Positions 1 through 13,800 of a stretch of 64,000 bases of DNA are shown one piece after another (the stretch's first letter is position 1; each line of letters opens with the position of its first letter). The stretch lies in contig LR746273.1 in the NCBI GenBank assembly GCA_902729315.2, positions 3,263,001 to 3,327,000 on the forward strand. The letters run 5' to 3'. Position numbers and translations under genes: made by a program. Source of the stretch: Spirodela intermedia. Its lineage: Eukaryota > Streptophyta > Magnoliopsida > Alismatales > Araceae. The notes under the pieces were generated by a model. That model saw only the letters and a list, made by a program, of their open reading frames with translations, made no database searches and was not told where the DNA came from.

Positions 1-531
1 AGTAACCAATAATTATGTTTACTATGTGTTTCTTAGTCATTACGACATGAGCTTTACTTATAGGTTTAAATGGAATATCATTAATTGGGTTAAATAAAAC
101 GAGCATATGTTGTAACTCCAACTCCAATATTTTAACATCATAAAAATCAGTAATATAACATAACTACAAATTATGCAGTGTGTGTTAAGTGAAGTGGTAC
201 GGTCAGAAATAAAAATTATAATTAAAAAAATAATATTATGGATAAATTTTAAATAAAAAGACTGATTACCGGAGTTCGAATATTCTAGGACTAGAACGTA
301 GTTCATAGTTTCAAATAGAAAATTGTCTCATAATATTTAAAATAACGGCGTCAATGTTCAATATCAGAGTACATTACGAATGAGGAAGAATTAGTCTTTT
401 TATTTAAATATCAGAGTACATTGTGTGAATGAGGATTTTGCAACAAACGCGTATTCCCGCCATTCTGGGATGCCGTTTTCCAGTCGCAAGAGAAATATAG
501 GTTCAGCTTCTTGAAAACTTGTATTACCTCA
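1..531. other. AT-rich intergenic sequence
   Basis: I see no gene here. The only structure is a short direct repeat built on ATATCAGAGTACATT followed by GAATGAGGA, near 360-385 and again near 408-434. The right part is probably the 3' flank of the MADS-box gene that ends at 532. Confidence 0.6.
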
Positions 532-1104
532 TCAAAACAACGGAAGTCCAAGTGAATCAATGGCCGCCGAAGTTCCGATGGACGTGTCTTTCATGCGGTT
601 CATCTGCTGCAACATTGAATCTAGAGGGAACTCCGTCTCCAACCAGGATGTGATCTCTGCATCCCTCGCCAGCTTCACGCTACGCTTCGCATCCAAGATG
701 GCATCGCTCAGACGCGCGAGCTCCTCCAGCCCGAATCGCTCGATTTGCTCTTCCCACACGGCGGCGTTTTCTTCGTCACGTCCCTCGCCCGACGACATGG
801 CCTCGTCTCTGCGGAACTCCTCGCCGGCAGCGCTAGGCAGCGAGTTGGAAGCAGGAGGCATCTGAACGCCCAAGAACCGGTCCATTATCCCGTCCACTGA
901 GGGATCTCCGAAGACGTAGGGCCTGCCGCCGGGGGAGAAGGCGACGGCGGCGGCCTGTACGCCGCAGAGGACGCAGAGCTCGGCCGCCTTCTTGAAAAGC
1001 CCAGCGCGGCGCTTCGAGAAGGTCACCTGACGCGCCTCTCTGCTCTCGATCCTCTTGATCTCGATCCTCCTCCTCCCCTTCCCCCCTCGCTTGCCAGCCT
1101 CCAT
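532..1104 (-). CDS. Type I (M-alpha) MADS-box transcription factor, AGL62-like
   Basis: A 190-residue intronless gene. The MADS DNA-binding domain fills about residues 8-67: a basic stretch (GKGRRRIEIKRIES), then QVTFSKRRAGLFKKAAELCV and the core VAFSPGGRPYVFGDPS. The lack of introns, the missing keratin-like K domain and the short C-terminus match type I (M-alpha) proteins such as AGL62, AGL61 and AGL23, which act in female gametophyte and endosperm. The C-terminal half has a helical segment around WEEQIERFGLEELARLSDAI. An in-frame ATG 23 codons upstream (at 1173) would add an unlike leader; I chose 1104 because the basic domain starts just after it. The coding region is much more GC-rich than its flanks. 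The family is clear; the exact orthologue is not. Confidence 0.9.
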   Translation of the reverse strand: MEAGKRGGKGRRRIEIKRIESREARQVTFSKRRAGLFKKAAELCVLCGVQAAAVAFSPGGRPYVFGDPSVDGIMDRFLGVQMPPASNSLPSAAGEEFRRDEAMSSGEGRDEENAAVWEEQIERFGLEELARLSDAILDAKRSVKLARDAEITSWLETEFPLDSMLQQMNRMKDTSIGTSAAIDSLGLPLF

Positions 1105-1832
1105 CGCAGCAGAACTTCCAACGTGAAGAAACAATCGTGGGGGAGGCAGTGGACAGTGGGTGGGAACAGGCAAGGAGTCTGGCGACTTTCCAATTTAAGA
1201 CGATCGATTGCCCACGCGCGTCAGACACGTGCGGCAGGCACGCGACAACCATCATCCTCGGCACTTTGCAAGTGCGTCAGGCGGTGCCGTCGACGATTTC
1301 TCACGTGCCCCATCACCGACATCAGCTGAATAGTGAACCCGTTCGGCCATCATTGACAGAAGCAGATATTTATATTATGATTTTCTTAGAATTTTTAAAA
1401 ATATTAACCACTCACCGTACATGACTTTTAATTCATAATTTAAAATTACACTGCATTTATTTATTCTGTAGAAAAAATAAATAAAATTATATCAGAATTA
1501 TGTTATTTTCGTATAACCTCAAAATGTCTATTTTTACACCGTAAAAAATAATAGCCTTAAAGCTTATGTTATTCTTTTTTACAATTTAAAACCGCCGAGT
1601 ACAATAATCAATTATTTTATCGATTTAAATAGAAAATCATGGATAAAAAGAAGCAAAAAATAATGCTCATGGTTCTGACTAAGTCTATTGTTTTTGTCGA
1701 GGAACATGAATAAAATTGCAAACCAAGAACCATATTTTATAATTTTAAAATATAATAAAACGTCAGAATTAAAGTAAAACCTTGGTAGAGTCCACGGATG
1801 AAACAAGGGGCACGGGGGTAGCCTCCAACGGC
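1105..1832. other. MADS-box 5' region and AT-rich spacer
   Basis: The first 250 bases or so are the moderately GC-rich leader and promoter of the MADS-box gene on the minus strand. From about 1360 the sequence turns AT-rich and holds no credible gene. The last part, to 1832, is the 3' flank of the tetraspanin gene. Confidence 0.5.
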
Positions 1833-4800
1833 TCACAGGATGACGCAACACCGCCTCTCCTCCCTTTGCTGGGCCCCTGCCTGCTGGAATCTGCTGCTGT
1901 CCGACGGATTGTATGTGAACTCAGAGGTATCAAGCCCATACTACCCAGTCATGGCATTCACCGGTAGAACAAAAAGTCAACCCAAAATGAGAAATTATCC
2001 AACTGGGGATAAACATATATACAATATAAATATAAGAAATTATTGTATAAATTAATTACTGTACCTTTTCCCTCATCCGCTTGCTCCAGGCATCGTTCCT
2101 GCTGGGGACGCGCTGATCGAGGCCTCCAGCAACAGGCACCCCGGTGGCGGGGATGTCCTGCCGGTTGACCAGCGGTTGCCTGAGGGTTGACCTTGGGGCG
2201 ACGATGTACTCATCTTCACTGTCGTAATCTGCCGGCAGGTTCACTGATCTAACTGTAAGCCCGAGTATGAAAACCAGCGTCTGCGCCCATAAAAAATGTA
2301 TTACAGATAGCAAATGTGAGCTGATCATAGAATCTTTCCAAGAAGGGCAGACAGTATGGACTTCTGAGAATGGATATATGTAGAAAGATGGAAGCATAAG
2401 CAGGATACTACCAAACTCTGAGCAGAAAAAATAATGAACAGAATAATCAAAAACCAAAAGGACTAATTTTCAGGCCAAAGCATCAGTCGTTTACTTTTCT
2501 TTTCTTTTCTTTTCTTTTTCTAGAAACAGAGAACGAAAATGTAGAAGCAACAGGAGCTATGCATACCTCAAGAATGACAACACCAAGAGCAATCCACTTT
2601 ACAATTTTCCAGTTCTCCTTCAAGAAGTTATAAATCATGGCGAAGTCCCCTGTTTTGTCCTCTGGAATCAGCTGTACAGAGCATTTCTGTTAATGGCGCA
2701 GGCAGAAGGAACATATGTAAGCGGATGTTGTCGAGCAACTCACATCTTTCCAGTCGTGATAGAAGAACATGAGGGCAGCGCAGCCCAGCTCCACAAGGAT
2801 CAATAAAATCAACAAGAAAGAGTACTGGCAGATCATTAAGGAAACCAATGGAAAGGGAAGCGGTCGACATAAATACCCCATCAATGTCTAGATGACAGCG
2901 TCCCTCAATCATTTTACTGGGCGGAGAAGACGTTCCTATCAAATACTTGTTTTCTTATCACGAAGCAAGTCAGGATTGAGCACAGATCCGACAAATGTAC
3001 TGTCTAACAATTGCGCCAAAGGTTTAGTCACAGCCTAAACCCCCAGAACCCTGAGATATTACCCATCAATTACGACTAATGTTCCCCACTTACTTAAATC
3101 TGGATGAAACATACCATGAAATAAGGCAGACTGGATAGTCTGTCATCCAATGGGTAGACTTTAATAGATCTCTGACTCCCCTATTAGGCCTCTTCCTCTC
3201 ACTTCGTTGGAGGAAGACAGGAACATAACAAAAGTATTGTGCCTATAAATACCAGAATGACGATCGACATCCTGGATGAGAACAGAATAACTGGGGATGG
3301 GGCGGTTAGAAATGCAGTACAATCCTTTCTTGGAAATATGGATACAAAGAAGCACCTAAAAAGATGAGGCATTATTGATCGGTGACGTCATTCCTGAAGT
3401 CATTAGGATTGTCACATAGTAACAACAAAATATTCAGGGTAAAAATATCAGAAAATAGAGAAAAGAACAAATATGCTGCGTTTATGAGAATCAAAGTAAG
3501 AATACGTAATAGGGTAGAAGGAGAATACTAACAGCAACAATCACCAGAAATGTGGTTAAAGAGCAAAAACTGACCCTGACTGCCCAAAGGGAAAAGAAAT
3601 AGCCAATTCGAACTTAGATATGAATCATCTAATTAGATGCCTACTCCTGGTATAGATATCCGTTTACTTTCATGTTGCCCACAGGAATCTCCCTCAGAGC
3701 CCACGTAAGACACCTAGGAACATAGGCGGAGACCTCCAAGCAGCTAGAACCATCGTGCTTATCTATCCATAATTATCCTGTGAGCGCATTCTATGGACGA
3801 CTAATTCAAGGATAGATAACTAACTACACAGCAAGACTCAATTGGCGATGTTTCCTAAACATTTCATCATGTACATAATTGCAAAGAGTTTTGCGACAAA
3901 TACACACTGCAGAAGTCTTTGCTCTTTCAAGACAATCTACAGTTTTCAGAGGGTCGAAATATGAAAAAAAAAGTTAAACATGACATTGCCTAAAATACAA
4001 AACCATTTTAAATTTCCTCCACACTCTTTTCATCTACTACCCTGTACTCGACTCCCGTAAGAGTCGAAAATATGTCCACCACGGAGAGATCTCCTCCAAA
4101 TATTGCAAAGACAAAACCCTCACAAACAGTACACATGAAACACAGATGCACGTTATAAAGAGGAAAATAAGCAGGATGTCAGGATACAAAAGACAGACAG
4201 CACCCATTCCTTGTAGTTGCTCCAATGCATCCGACACAGGATATGAAAAAGAGAACAACTCCAATCCCAATAAATAGGAAAATGAACCTGCCCAAGATAA
4301 TCCAGCAGTAAGAATAACACAGTAAGTACACGCGATTGCAAGGAAATGCACCCCCACCATGTTAAAATTTTACACTTGAACCAAAACAACCGCAAGAACC
4401 GTTTAGCTAAACAATGAAATATTCGAGTATCAAAAAAATCCTCAAGAAATTAAGCTTTTTCCAAATGCTGATAATCTAGAACACTGGTTATCCAAAGAAT
4501 ACCATTCCCCAGCCCAAAAGGAAACGCATCCCTTCAAAGTGAAACTTTCTCTCGTACCAAAACTAAACTTCAAGAATTACTCACCATGGACAATCCGAAA
4601 TTGAATTTTAGAAAAGCCTCATAAAATTGAACTTTTTGCAAAATCTGGTGAAATTAACGACTGGTTTTCCAAACAATGCCAATTCCCTTCATGCAAAGAT
4701 ACCCACAGAGCTGAATATTTCAGGTTGGGAGACACAACCTTTTTAAGATTGATTTCAGATAGAGAGCACAATGATGTTCAAGCTTTTAGTCTCATGCTGA

Positions 4801-5723
4801 CTAGGGCATCCAAAGGGATAAAAAATCAAGGTGTCAGACCAAAGTTGTTTGAGCAAGGTGATGGCAATAGCATCAGCATATAAAACAGGAACTTGTTACG
4901 ATAAATTCCTGACGATAAAAAATCAGAAAAATGAAAATATCTCAACTATTACATAGAGCAAGGAAAGCAAGGGCATATGGGTTACAATCGCCAAATCAGC
5001 ATTTCATTGCATTTGGTCAGCTGACTGTGACACCAGTCAGTAATAATAGGAGTTCAAAAGTAAAAGTAAAGAACTGAACAAGAAAGCAGAAAATAGCCAA
5101 TGGCCGCGTTTATGCATAGCATAAAAAACATTACTCCGGTGATTAGATACACGGCAGACAAATAAATTAATCGACTTCAGTCCTACAACCCTTGAAACAA
5201 CTATTCGCTCAATCGGCACAAATAGGAATGACCACCCATGAGACCAGTTATTTCTTGCCTACACTTCACTCCGAAGAATAATATGAGGCTGCTACCTTTA
5301 AAACAAGGTCATGCGTTCGTCAATATCAAACGGCGGACGTACCCACTAAACTGACAAACCTTTCCAGGGAGAACTCAATTTGTCATGGAACCTTCTCAGT
5401 TAAGGGATCCAAACAAGACAGAACGGAGAGAAATAAAAGAGAAGGCAGGTAGGAGCATACCAAGCTCTGGGAAGATAGTCGATAATGCTTTCGGACAGCG
5501 ATATAACAAGAAGCATTGGCCGCCCGAGCTCCAGTATGTCAGGGTTATAGCTGAGGGGTGACATCGCCTCAGGTGGCAGCGACTGATCACCGCCGCCGCC
5601 AGAAATAGCCCTCCTCCACTCCACAAACAGATAGATCCCGTAGCCCACCATTGCCAAGCCCGACACCGTCAGAAGAAAATTTACCAGCTTCAGAATGCAC
5701 TCCAAGAACCCCCGACACGCCAT
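1833..5723 (-). CDS. TOM2A: TOM2A-type tetraspanin (tobamovirus multiplication 2A family)
   Basis: Six coding exons: 5461-5723, 4188-4287, 2744-2824, 2567-2671, 2065-2280 and 1833-1940. All introns have GT-AG ends and matching phases, and the protein is 290 residues. It starts MACRGFLECILKLVNFLLTV, the conserved TOM2A N-terminus. Four membrane segments are visible at about residues 8-33, 88-112, 122-144 and 166-187. The Cys-rich segment ISCVGCIGATTRNGCCLS follows the second one. The cytoplasmic tail carries YDSEDEYIVAPR, a Gln/Pro-rich stretch and DAWSKRMREKYGLDTSEFTY. The last four residues are CVIL, a CaaX box suited to geranylgeranylation. Family knowledge: host membrane protein of the tonoplast/endomembrane that partners TOM1 and was found because tobamoviruses need it. 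If the last splice is missed, the frame stops two codons into the intron and loses the tail. Confidence 0.93.
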
Positions 5724-7770
5724 CCCTTCTCCACCAGGACTACCACCACAGCCTCTCCCTCTAATTACTCACAACGACGAAAATTGTGCCTACTCTTCCC
5801 TCACGCCACCCTCCGATCAGAAACCTGTCCCCACGGAATCGTCTCCAAATCCACCTCCCAGCAGCGAACCGCCAATCTCACTGACACATCCGCAAACGAG
5901 GGCGCCTCTCCACCAGAAACCTGATCGAAACAAAGAACATACCGTCAGCCTCAAGGATCGTTTTCAAACCACTAGTCCCTCGGGTTTCTCCGATCGACAA
6001 AATCCGAAGAAAGAAATGAGAAATTCGGAGTAACGATGCCCCCTGCCAACCGAAGAAATCGCAGCGATTAGGATCAGAACGTCGAAAAGGAAGAGGATCC
6101 ACTAGAAAGCAGGACGATTTCACCAACCTATTCTCTTCTATTACGCCGAAGAAGGCGATAATTTCCGATCCCAAAACGGGGGGAGGGAATAGCTTCGTGG
6201 GCCCCACTAATTGGATGCGGCCACCTGTTCGACCACCATGATGCGGTAATCTAACCTGGCGTCGCTCGCGGCCTCGTCTGTTTTCTCCTCTCGGCCAGCG
6301 GTAAGCTTACTCGATGATGCAAAGATCGCTCAGAAGGTGGCGCTCTCTCGTACAGTGGGCCCCGCAACTCCGCTGGAAATCTTTATCCGGTGAGGCGCAC
6401 GTGTCGTGTAGCTGATCCCATCATCTGCTATTCTACGACGAAAGGAATACTTATTATTCTCCACTATTAAGAGTTTATAATTAAGTCGAGAAAAAAAATA
6501 ATTAATTAAATAATTAAGCCCAATTTGGATAATCCAATTCTGCGACTAATGGTTCGGTATAAAAATATAAAGAACTGTACTTTTTAAATTGACGATATAA
6601 AATATGATTGGTTTGGTTTGAGTTGATATAAAATAAAATATATATATTATAAATTACTTTAAATTTTTAATTTATTTTTCCTTCAAAATGTCACGATATA
6701 TGTACTTTTAACTGAGAATAATGGAAAACTGCAATGTTTAGATGATAAACATCTAACTTATGTCCAAAATAAATTAATTTAATTTACCATGTATACAATT
6801 AAAGTAATAAAACATAATATCTCACCACTACTTTTGAACAACATCCCAACTTTAAAAAAAAAAATCTTTAAAAATTTATATTATCATGAAGATGATTTTT
6901 TGGGTTAAAATATATAGTCAACGTAAATCATTTAAAATAAAGAAAGAAATAAGAATTAATAATTCAATGAGGGTGGACTCTAAGCAAAATATCTAGCATT
7001 TATTTCATTCCAACTATCAATTCCATACATAAAAACTTATGGAATGCTAGTTACCCACATATTACTAGGTATTGTCCATGTTCATTATGGAGCATGGATT
7101 ACTTTGTTAGACGACATAAAAACCAAATTATTCAAGAAAAATAATACGTATCTCTTAGTAATTGGTCTCACCAAAACTTATAAAGTATCTCACATAAGCA
7201 TGATTTGATTTGGAAATACTTCGTTCATCTGCATTTAATAAGAGCTTTATATAGCATAAAAGGTTATATCCAACAAATACAAAAAAAATTAATAAGTTGG
7301 AAATGATATATTTTTCCAAAATAAGGAAACTCAATAGGAGTCTTTAAACAGGAAAATGTCGATATTACTCACTAATTTTATTATTTTAAACCTCACTTCT
7401 CATTATGTGTAATATTTTTTGTTTGAGGGTATAATAAAAATATGTCAAACTATAGAGGACGTTTTAAGAAAAGAATGTGAAGGACACAAGAACACACGCG
7501 GTCTTCACCCCTCCACAATATCGTTTTTAATTAAAAGGTTTATGCTTTAAATAAAAACCGAATATAAAGCAAGATAATTGGGAGAAATTCGTTAATGATT
7601 TGAGATATATAGAGAAATAAAATTATTACACAAGTAAAGTTATTATTTTTCCCTTGAGATGACAAATTCGCAGAAAACCGAATTTAGACGATTTATTACA
7701 AGTTTTTCGCTTGGAAAATGACAACGAATGTATAATTATATTAATGTAAAGGTGAAATATAGATACATAA
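5724..7770. other. Tetraspanin 5' region, then AT-rich intergenic DNA
   Basis: 5724 to about 6420 is mixed-composition sequence that probably holds the 5' leader and promoter of the tetraspanin gene. Frames open there on both strands have no recognisable domain. From about 6430 to 7770 the DNA is strongly AT-rich with no gene, RNA gene or clear mobile element. Confidence 0.5.
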
Positions 7771-7866
7771 TTGTTTTTGGGTTTTTATGTAATTAGGAAG
7801 AACAATACGATAATGCCTGGTTCTAACGCTCTATTACTTCCTCTCGGCTTGACAGTCCCGGCGGCC

Positions 7867-10800
7867 ATGGCGACGTGCATCCCACGGCACCACGGCGCAC
7901 AAGCGCCCCCCTCCGCCCTCCTGCCATCGAGACCTACGCGCCATCTTCGACTGTTCCGGCCTCATGCCTTCCCATCGCCTCCTCTACGGCGCGTGTCCCT
8001 TCGGGCCTTTCGGCGCGCCGACTTTGACGGCTTCGCCAGGAAGGTGGCGTCCGGCGATGCCTTGAGGGACGCGTGGAGGAGCGCCAACAGGGGTTTCGAG
8101 CAGCTTTCCTACGAGTCCCGCAAGTTCGCTGAGCGTATGGACCGCCAGTTCTCTGTCTCACGCCGATTTGAGTCGGCTGCCCGGACCACCCTTGAGCGGG
8201 TGCGCGAGCTCGACTATGAGCTCGGTATTGGGAGGAGGTGGAGAACGCTCTCTATGGATTTCTCCCGTAACTGGCCTAGGGTTGGTGCTCTGACTTGCGA
8301 CCAAGTGGCCCCAATCTGATCCCTTTCCATGTTGCTCTTAAATTTGCCTTTCCGTTTATATGATGCTTATTTTGGATAATTATTGTCAAATTTTACGTCT
8401 CATCTTATTATTTTTGACAGTACAGCAAGGAGTTGAAAAGCTTTGCGGACACACCACTTGGTAGGGCGTTTGTGGTGAGTATATGGTCAATATTAGCTGA
8501 TTTCGATCTCAGATAGTGGTAGTATTATATTTTAATTTTCTTCAGTTCCGTCGGATGACGTGCTATGAAAATCATTAATGATGTATACTATCATTTACCA
8601 CAATTGTTCATTTTTTTTTCCTGAAGAAAGAAAGAGAACTAAATGAATTTTGTTACGTTCTTTCGGCTTCTGGTCGCTCAATTATAGTGCTTCTTACCTC
8701 ACCATCAATGTGGGAGATTGCAGAATGCGGGTGGGTTGTGGAAGTAATTAAGAAGTTTTTGAAAGTGACAGATTAGGATGGATTAGATGTATGAATTTTA
8801 TTACTCGCCTACTTAGGACGCATCCCACTGGTATCATTCGAAGTACCGATCGTAGCAAGTGCTGATCCCACTGGTACCAGGGTAGGCAATAAGGCGTCCA
8901 TGAATGATGATGGCATGTGGAGGCTGACAACTTTGCTCATATTCCATTGTAGATGTAAAGAGAAATCGCTTCCATCAAGAATTTTCTTGTCTAACAAGAT
9001 CCATGTCAAAAGGTGGATCATTATGGAAACTAAATCAAGGAAGGAATCCATTAAAAAGTTCCATGTCGTTTCTCCATTCTTGAAAACGATAATGCTCGAT
9101 TTTTTCTTTGATACTTTGCAAGTAGTTGTCAGGCGTTATGCACAATTCTAGTGGTAGCACAATTCACGGACCAAGATCGAGCTGTGTTGATTGGTTGCAA
9201 AATTGGACATCCTTTTATCAAGTTCTAGCGGTAGCTTTGTCAGATGGATCCTTGTACGGGTTTGGAAGAACCTGGTCTGTGAGTTTGACTGGAGAATGGT
9301 GGAAAGGGAGGCCAAAGCGCTCAAAGTTGATGGAAAATGTGTCCTATTTGAGTCCGTCCTTTCAAGCTTGCTACCCTCGTCACAAAATGAGGAAGCATAG
9401 AAAATAATCAACGTCATCGAATTCTGTTCTCTTGAAAGAATAATGCCTTGTGTAATGGCTGTATCTTGTACAATGGGATGGGGTCTCAAATACAAGAAAA
9501 AGCTGAAATGGGTTTCATTAAGATCATATTTTAATAAATCTCCTCTTGGAAAGTTCCGTTTTGAATGGGGAAGAGGAAGATCCCCTCCGACCATAGATCC
9601 TGAGGACAAATTCCAAAGGAGTAGGCAACAATGGAGATGGGAAATCAAACCCTGTTTTCAGTTATCCAATACATGAAGAGCAATAGTGATGGAAGATCCA
9701 CAGTTCTGTGGAGAAAGATGCTATTCTTTAGAAAGATGCTATAGTTTAAGCGATTGCTGAAAGTTGTGGTTTTTCTCTGGAAACTGGCACATAGAGATCT
9801 GTGAGAAAAACTTGTGCCTATTGCTAGTGCTGATGGTCTCGTAGCTAATCTGGCTGGAAAGGAATAGGACCAGATTTCAAGCTTAAGAAAACTGTAAAGT
9901 TCATCATTAACTTACGACAAGCAGCTTGTCTATCTACATTTCGAAGATATGTTGGCGGTTAAAGCTTTACTTGACAGTTGGTGTTGCTTCTTTATGTAGA
10001 CCTTATATCATGTCTGTTTTGAGGGAATCGTGTTTGCCACTCATCCCTTTGACAAGAAACCAAAATTATACTGCAGAAAGTGGGTTGCAAGGGACTGCCT
10101 ACATGAAATATAGTCGTACAATTCAAATGATTATTCAATTAAATATGTTTTCTTTAGACAGACCAAGGAAGCCATCAACTGTACGTTTGGAGAATGTGGG
10201 ATAATGGAAATTCTATCGAAATATGCTTTCAGGAGTCAGATCAGATGTGATGTGATTAGTGAGAGTATGCTCTTGTAGAATCTGGTGGATGAAAAATATC
10301 TTGGCTGTAGTAGTTACCCATGTTGAATTTCTTCGCTGTGTAGTATCACATCGAAATGGAAAAGGCAGAGTAGCTATAGCTCAGTATTGACTGGGGTGTT
10401 TCGACCTTGGGATCTAGCAGTTGTTGCTTATGTGGCTCGTGGAAAGATAGAGCTTTTGGTTTTCTGTATGAGCTCCTTCTACCTAAATCCCAGTTGAAGC
10501 ACCCGAAGGAGAATTTCGTGCCTTTCTAGTCACTAATGGAAGTAGTTGTCCTTACCGTCTTAAAATAGGTTGGCCTGGCTCTGCCCTTTTACCTGTAGTG
10601 TTTTAGGAGACTCTTTGCTGGGTTAACTCCACCTATTATAGCAGCTGCAAACTAGGTCACGATGGTTCAACAAGAAATCAAGGAACATCTGTACCGGATC
10701 CTCACATGATTTTATGTTGTAAGCTATCTGGATAAGCTACCATGTATATCTGTCTGAGGTTCTCATACTGCCTTTAGTTAATGGGTTCTTGGTGGTATGC

Positions 10801-13800
10801 TAGGCAAATATCCTTCAGCATCGGGTAGGTTTCTGCCAAGTTATTTTGGATTTATATGCACGTATAATGTCATTTGCACATCATAAACCTGTCAGGCCTC
10901 ATGGATATTCCAGAAAGCCCAAGAAACTCTTCTCAGACATCTTGGGCGTTACACAAAAGTTTGTGTGGGGTCCCCTGGATGGGGGATGTGTGGGTGGGTG
11001 GGCTGCTATCTTCCTGCCACTTGACTACTCCTATGATCTCTATGCGCCTGCTGTTGGATCATGCTACTTTTGCTTTTTTTTTTTATTTCGTCTATAAACT
11101 CTTTGAAAAGCAACCTATAACTTTTCAGATTCCTTACTTTCAAGTAAATGGAGTTGTATTACCATTGCTGTACCAGTTTTATTGAATCCAATTATAAGAA
11201 CTTAGAAAGTCTTCATATTTTTGCCCTCTCTCACAATCATCAATTTTTAGTAGGCCATGTGTGAGGCTTATTTTGTATGCTTGAGTGATTGTACGACTTC
11301 AATGGTCTTTGTTGTTCTTATCATGCCTTTCTTTTATGTAGACAATTTTTTTCCTGTGGTTTGCACTATCTGGAGGACTGTTTAACTTCTTAGCACTGGC
11401 GACACTATTGATCCCGGTTTCCTCTTTCATCCTGGGGAATATTGCCAATAAATTAGTCATTCAGGTAATCCTTTATCAGCTTCGTGACTATAATTGAGTT
11501 CCAGTACTTCTCTTTCTCTTCATACAGATGTAGTGTGTTGCCTTGAGATTTTGTCGACTTCTGCAGTGATAGTGTTTCTTTGGCTGCTATTATGTAACAA
11601 TATTTCTTCATCTCCAAAGTGTAATGTAGATCATTCATTAGCAGATACAATCACTGAGATTTATATTTTGTAGAACTAGGACAACTAGTATCCGGTAGTA
11701 GAATCAACCTCCTTCATATGATGCCATATAGACTATTATGCAAGTACTTGATATTGATCTCAGCTTAATCAATGGCGACATTTGCTTTTCCATCTTACCA
11801 ATACAGTCCACATTAACATAATAGTTTTCATTTTTCTCTCTTTTCTGGAGGGGGGACAATGTCTTCTTTGTTTGATATGCATTGTCCTTCCCAATAATGG
11901 CTTACCAAATTAGATCAGGTCCGTAAGTCAGCCAAATCCTCTTATCTCAGGAAGGCAACCTAACGTGGCTAAAATATAGAAACAGTATTGGTTCAATTGA
12001 CAATTTATGTTTATAAGTAATTATACTAAAATAGAGCAAATGAGTGTGAAAGGGCCAGGTAAGCCTAAAGCCTGGCTTGATATCTATGTAGACTGGGTCT
12101 AGACTAAATAGAGTCAGTGGCTCTCTCTTTCTCTCTCTCTCCCTCTCCTCTCTCCATCTAAACTGCAAACCCCCGTCTTCCTTTTTTCACGTTCCTCTCA
12201 GTCAGGTGGCAACTCATCTTATTCTTCATTCATTCTTCCCTCTGAGTATAACCCCTCTCTGCTTTCTAGCAGAAGTCTCTCTTTATTGACTCTTCTTCCT
12301 TAACTCCCTGCAACTCATCTCCACCCAATCTGACTGCACATCTTTCTTTGGCAGTTGGGCTCCACCCCCTGCTCTTCCTCTCCCCATGGGCCCCCTTGAT
12401 TCACCATCCCTCTTTTATTGCTCGATGCATGTATGCCATTTCCACTTATAGCCAGCGTTCCAGAGTTTTGTCTTTCCTATGCAAGCCATGTTTAATATAG
12501 CTGTCTGCCACGTGTTTTACAGATCTCCTTCCTGGACCATTCAAGAAGAATGAAAGTTGTTTGTCAAGCTTTTCTCCCGAGCATACAGACTTTTTCGTGT
12601 TTCCCGGCCCCCATGTTCAAACCATCAAGTCAGGAGATTAAGTCCCTATTTACGTTAAGTTCCAGAAATTTCAGCTATTCTGGAATCCCGAGTCAAACTG
12701 CAGACTTCATTCTGTCAGTTCCAAAGAGAAAATCATACCTGAAGGTTGATTATCCCATCAAACGTGTTCTTGTTCACCCCGGATTATTTTATTTACCAGA
12801 GTTGCTGATCATAGCTCACACCTGGGGTGTGAGCTTTCTACTGATCTCGGAGTCTTTTTTGTTTCATGTTTCCATGAAAATTTAGGTTATACCTCAGTGA
12901 ATTCTCAATGAGAGGAAACAAGGATTATTCTTTCAGTTAGATATGAGAACAAACCCTTATCAAGGTGCATCAAAAGTTAAAGAAAAAAACAGCAGGACAA
13001 GAAAATCTAACGCAATTACCTCAAATAACATTAAATATGATAGCTTTAGTAATCTACAGCAAAGCTTAATAATGTTCACAGAGTGTTGCAAAAGAAAGCA
13101 TTGCCAACAACACCAGCAGCCATTGGTGACGGTGAAACAATACCAGCCGGGGAAGCTACAGACTGCTGTAGGCTAGTAGCTTCAGAAACCGGCAGGGTAG
13201 CACCTCCCACTGGCTCTAACGGTGTTTCGTTGGGTGCTGTACATCAGCTGCAGAAGGTCCTTGTGGCTTAAGACGAACTAAAACTCGGTCAGGCAGGATG
13301 ATCAGCACCACGCAGTCCCAAAGCTGAATAAGTGGGCAAGATGAGTGTCTTATTAGATTTCTTGGCTCGGTGGATCGGAGATTTTGTGTATCTGTCTTCC
13401 TTGAAACTCAGTGACACTTGGAGAACGTAAAATAGGAAGCTGAAACCCTTTAACAAGATTCTTTTCTTTTCTTCTTTTTTTTTTGTGAAGAGGGCTATGA
13501 AGCACTACTATGATAGGAGAAAAAAAAGCCTAGGGAGAACAACGTACCAAACAGAAGAACAAAGTACAGGAAGGTTTTTTTTAAAAAAAAACTGCGAAAA
13601 AATAAATGTAAAAAAGGAAAAAAAAACACCATATGAGACCTCTCTGCCCCTCAACACGTTTTGAATGAGAAGCCTTCCTGTGTAGGTGCATTACTGCTGA
13701 GGGGAATAGCAGAGCACAAATTTGAACGCTCTTTCCGATTTTAACAATCAATTGTTTCGTGGAATCCATGTTTTTGATGCTGAAGTTTCTTGATGCCAGC

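Noticed and set aside
560-865. 101-codon plus-strand frame opposite the MADS-box gene
   Set aside because: Antisense shadow of a GC-rich coding exon; no domain.
5878-6207. 109-codon minus-strand frame upstream of the tetraspanin gene
   Set aside because: Lies in the presumed leader/promoter, lacks any family motif and overlaps a frame on the other strand.
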